Source: CAZGLR01 sp964526635 (GTDB lineage: Bacteria; Zixibacteria; MSB-5A5; GN15; JAAZOE01). From it: a stretch of 64,000 nt of DNA. The notes under the pieces were generated by a model. That model made no database searches and was not told the DNA's origin. It worked only from the letters and a program-made list of their open reading frames with translations. The translations under genes were made by a program, and so were the position numbers. Each line of letters starts with the position of its first letter. Position 1 is the stretch's first letter. Positions 63,036 to 64,000 of this stretch are shown here, piece by piece. Location of the stretch: positions 1-64,000 of the forward strand of contig CAZGLR010000001.1 in the NCBI GenBank assembly GCA_964526635.1, written 5' to 3'.

Positions 63036-63965
63036 TCAGCAGCCCGGGGGTGGACCGCTCTTGAAGATGAAATTAATTAGATGGATGGCATCACCGATGT
63101 TGACTGCCTCATCACAATTGGCATCGCCGGCGCGAGACGGTACCGGTGGAGGTCCGGCTTTAAAGACGAAGTTAACAACCAGAATCGCATCGCCGACATT
63201 GACCGCACCATCGCCGTTGGCGTCGCCATCCACATACGGCCTGACATCGAAGAAACCATTGTAAGTTATAACCGAAGCGGTGTCGATCGAAGCAGTCACC
63301 GATGTATCAACTTCCATCGAGTCACCGTTTTCGGGATCCGATGGAATCCACATGCCCGTGCAGACAGTATCGGTCCACTCGGTACATTGCCACCATGAGG
63401 TATCGACAAGCGTATCAAACACGACTCCGATCAGATCGCCGTACGGATCCGAAAATCCAAAGGCGTTTATCGGCTGAGTTATAATAACTATGTCAGTCGT
63501 CGAATCCTGACTGAGCGGATGAATATCATCGGTGGCGTGAAACAGCAGGCGGAACAAGGTCCCGCCTTCCTGGGGAGCGATATATGGCGATTTCTCAATC
63601 CAATTGCCGAGTCCGAGTATCCTGAACGTTGACCCACCGGTTCCCAGCATCGACGTTTCAATCAATTCGAAGTTGTTTATCAGGGTCCCGATGGTATCCC
63701 AGGCAATAGTATCCGATGGACTCCGACCGAAATAAACCAGATCGGGATTGGTGAATGTCATCTGCATTGCAAAACCCGCGACAACATCCTCGGGATTATC
63801 AAAGATGACATCCATGGCGATCGCCGTATCACCCTCAAAAACAACAGCGCTGTCGAGTTCGACACGAAGTTTCACCTGCGCTGATACTCCGGACGAACAA
63901 AGCATCAGCAGCAGAGTGCAAAGCACAATTCCGCCCAGTGTCCCATAATGCGTATTCATGCTCAT
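63036..63965 (-). CDS. Secreted cohesin-like domain protein with dockerin-like C-terminus
   Basis: 309 residues from ATG 63965 (AGGGGA upstream; ATG 63959 also possible). A signal peptide ends ...SSGVSA. Residues about 30-165 resemble a cohesin fold (VKLRVELDSAVVFEGDTAIA, VVAGFAMQMTFTNPDLVYFG, GGTLFRLLFHATD), with the typical alternating strands but no certain family assignment. A linker of about 75 residues with two Cys (QCTEWTDTVCTG) follows. The last 70 residues are the dockerin-like pair (DGDANGDGAVNVGDAILVVN, GDANCDEAVNIGDAIHLIN) ending SGPPPGC. Combining a cohesin-like and a dockerin-like domain in one short chain would allow head-to-tail assembly, which is inference. Confidence 0.85.
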   Translation of the reverse strand: MSMNTHYGTLGGIVLCTLLLMLCSSGVSAQVKLRVELDSAVVFEGDTAIAMDVIFDNPEDVVAGFAMQMTFTNPDLVYFGRSPSDTIAWDTIGTLINNFELIETSMLGTGGSTFRILGLGNWIEKSPYIAPQEGGTLFRLLFHATDDIHPLSQDSTTDIVIITQPINAFGFSDPYGDLIGVVFDTLVDTSWWQCTEWTDTVCTGMWIPSDPENGDSMEVDTSVTASIDTASVITYNGFFDVRPYVDGDANGDGAVNVGDAILVVNFVFKAGPPPVPSRAGDANCDEAVNIGDAIHLINFIFKSGPPPGC

Positions 63966-64000
63966 AATTTCCCCTATTGAAGGCAGTTTATTCCCAGCAA

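Noticed and set aside
1..64000. tRNA, rRNA, insertion sequences, prophage or integrase genes
   Set aside because: I looked on both strands and saw no tRNA-like cloverleaf with CCA context, no rRNA-like conserved stretches, and no transposase, integrase or phage structural motifs. The S74/YadA-like protein has a bacterial signal peptide and no phage neighbours.

Overview
The window looks like a metagenome-assembled contig from an uncultured Gram-negative bacterium of the Fibrobacterota-Chlorobiota-Bacteroidota neighbourhood, most likely candidate phylum Zixibacteria or a close relative. This is inference. The main argument is that eleven large secreted proteins end in the same paired dockerin-like, EF-hand-type domain, with an F-K-G-G-P-A-P type tail on each repeat. 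Other support comes from a C-terminal FlgD/type IX-secretion-like domain on one protein, a DUF5916 outer-membrane barrel, a protein kinase with a TPR tail, and a single-cytochrome succinate dehydrogenase. No rRNA or tRNA was seen, so the placement cannot be confirmed here. The assembly contains three 10-N scaffold gaps, each inside a gene.

Layout. 1-5 kb: the 3' end of a cohesin/dockerin/FlgD-like secreted protein, a GNAT acetyltransferase, glutamine synthetase, and a small protein joining a RelA/SpoT-type zinc-finger module to a winged helix. 5-29 kb: a mostly minus-strand block of secreted giants, each apparently its own transcription unit. These are a thrombospondin-type-3 protein, a mosaic adhesin-like protein, and a C25 (gingipain-like) - M14 - M14 - C25 protease array. 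Exonuclease III sits among them. 29-41.5 kb is metabolic: rhodanese, an alkyltransferase-like protein, sdhCAB, a frameshifted serine hydrolase, a four-gene HdrC-HdrB-FrdB-FrdA-like operon, and a flavodiiron protein. 41.7-46.4 kb: a coupled FHA/GAF/PP2C phosphatase and TPR Ser/Thr kinase. 46.5-64 kb: a second secreted block with an FG-GAP/PKD protein, a second TSP3 protein, an operon of S74-chaperone stalk protein, mini-dockerin protein and nitroreductase, a C10 (streptopain-like) protease, a DUF4097 beta-solenoid, an unknown membrane protein, a DUF5916 barrel, and a cohesin-like/dockerin protein.

How it fits together. The protease set (two C25, two M14 and one C10, all with the dockerin-like tail) suggests extracellular protein degradation. 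Substrate would be trimmed by endo- and carboxypeptidases held on the cell surface or in a matrix through the shared C-terminal module. Several proteins carry cohesin-like beta domains and dockerin-like domains in one chain, so a self-assembling proteolytic or adhesive matrix is possible. The redox block pairs an ordinary menaquinone-type SdhCAB with a second, membrane-anchor-free fumarate-reductase-like complex carrying heterodisulfide-reductase modules. That suggests switching between respiratory succinate oxidation and an anaerobic fumarate or thiol couple, with the flavodiiron protein handling O2 or NO.

Gene control. Convincing sigma70-like promoters (TTGACA/TATAAT type, often with a 16-bp spacer) and rho-independent-type hairpins flank many genes, which supports short transcription units.
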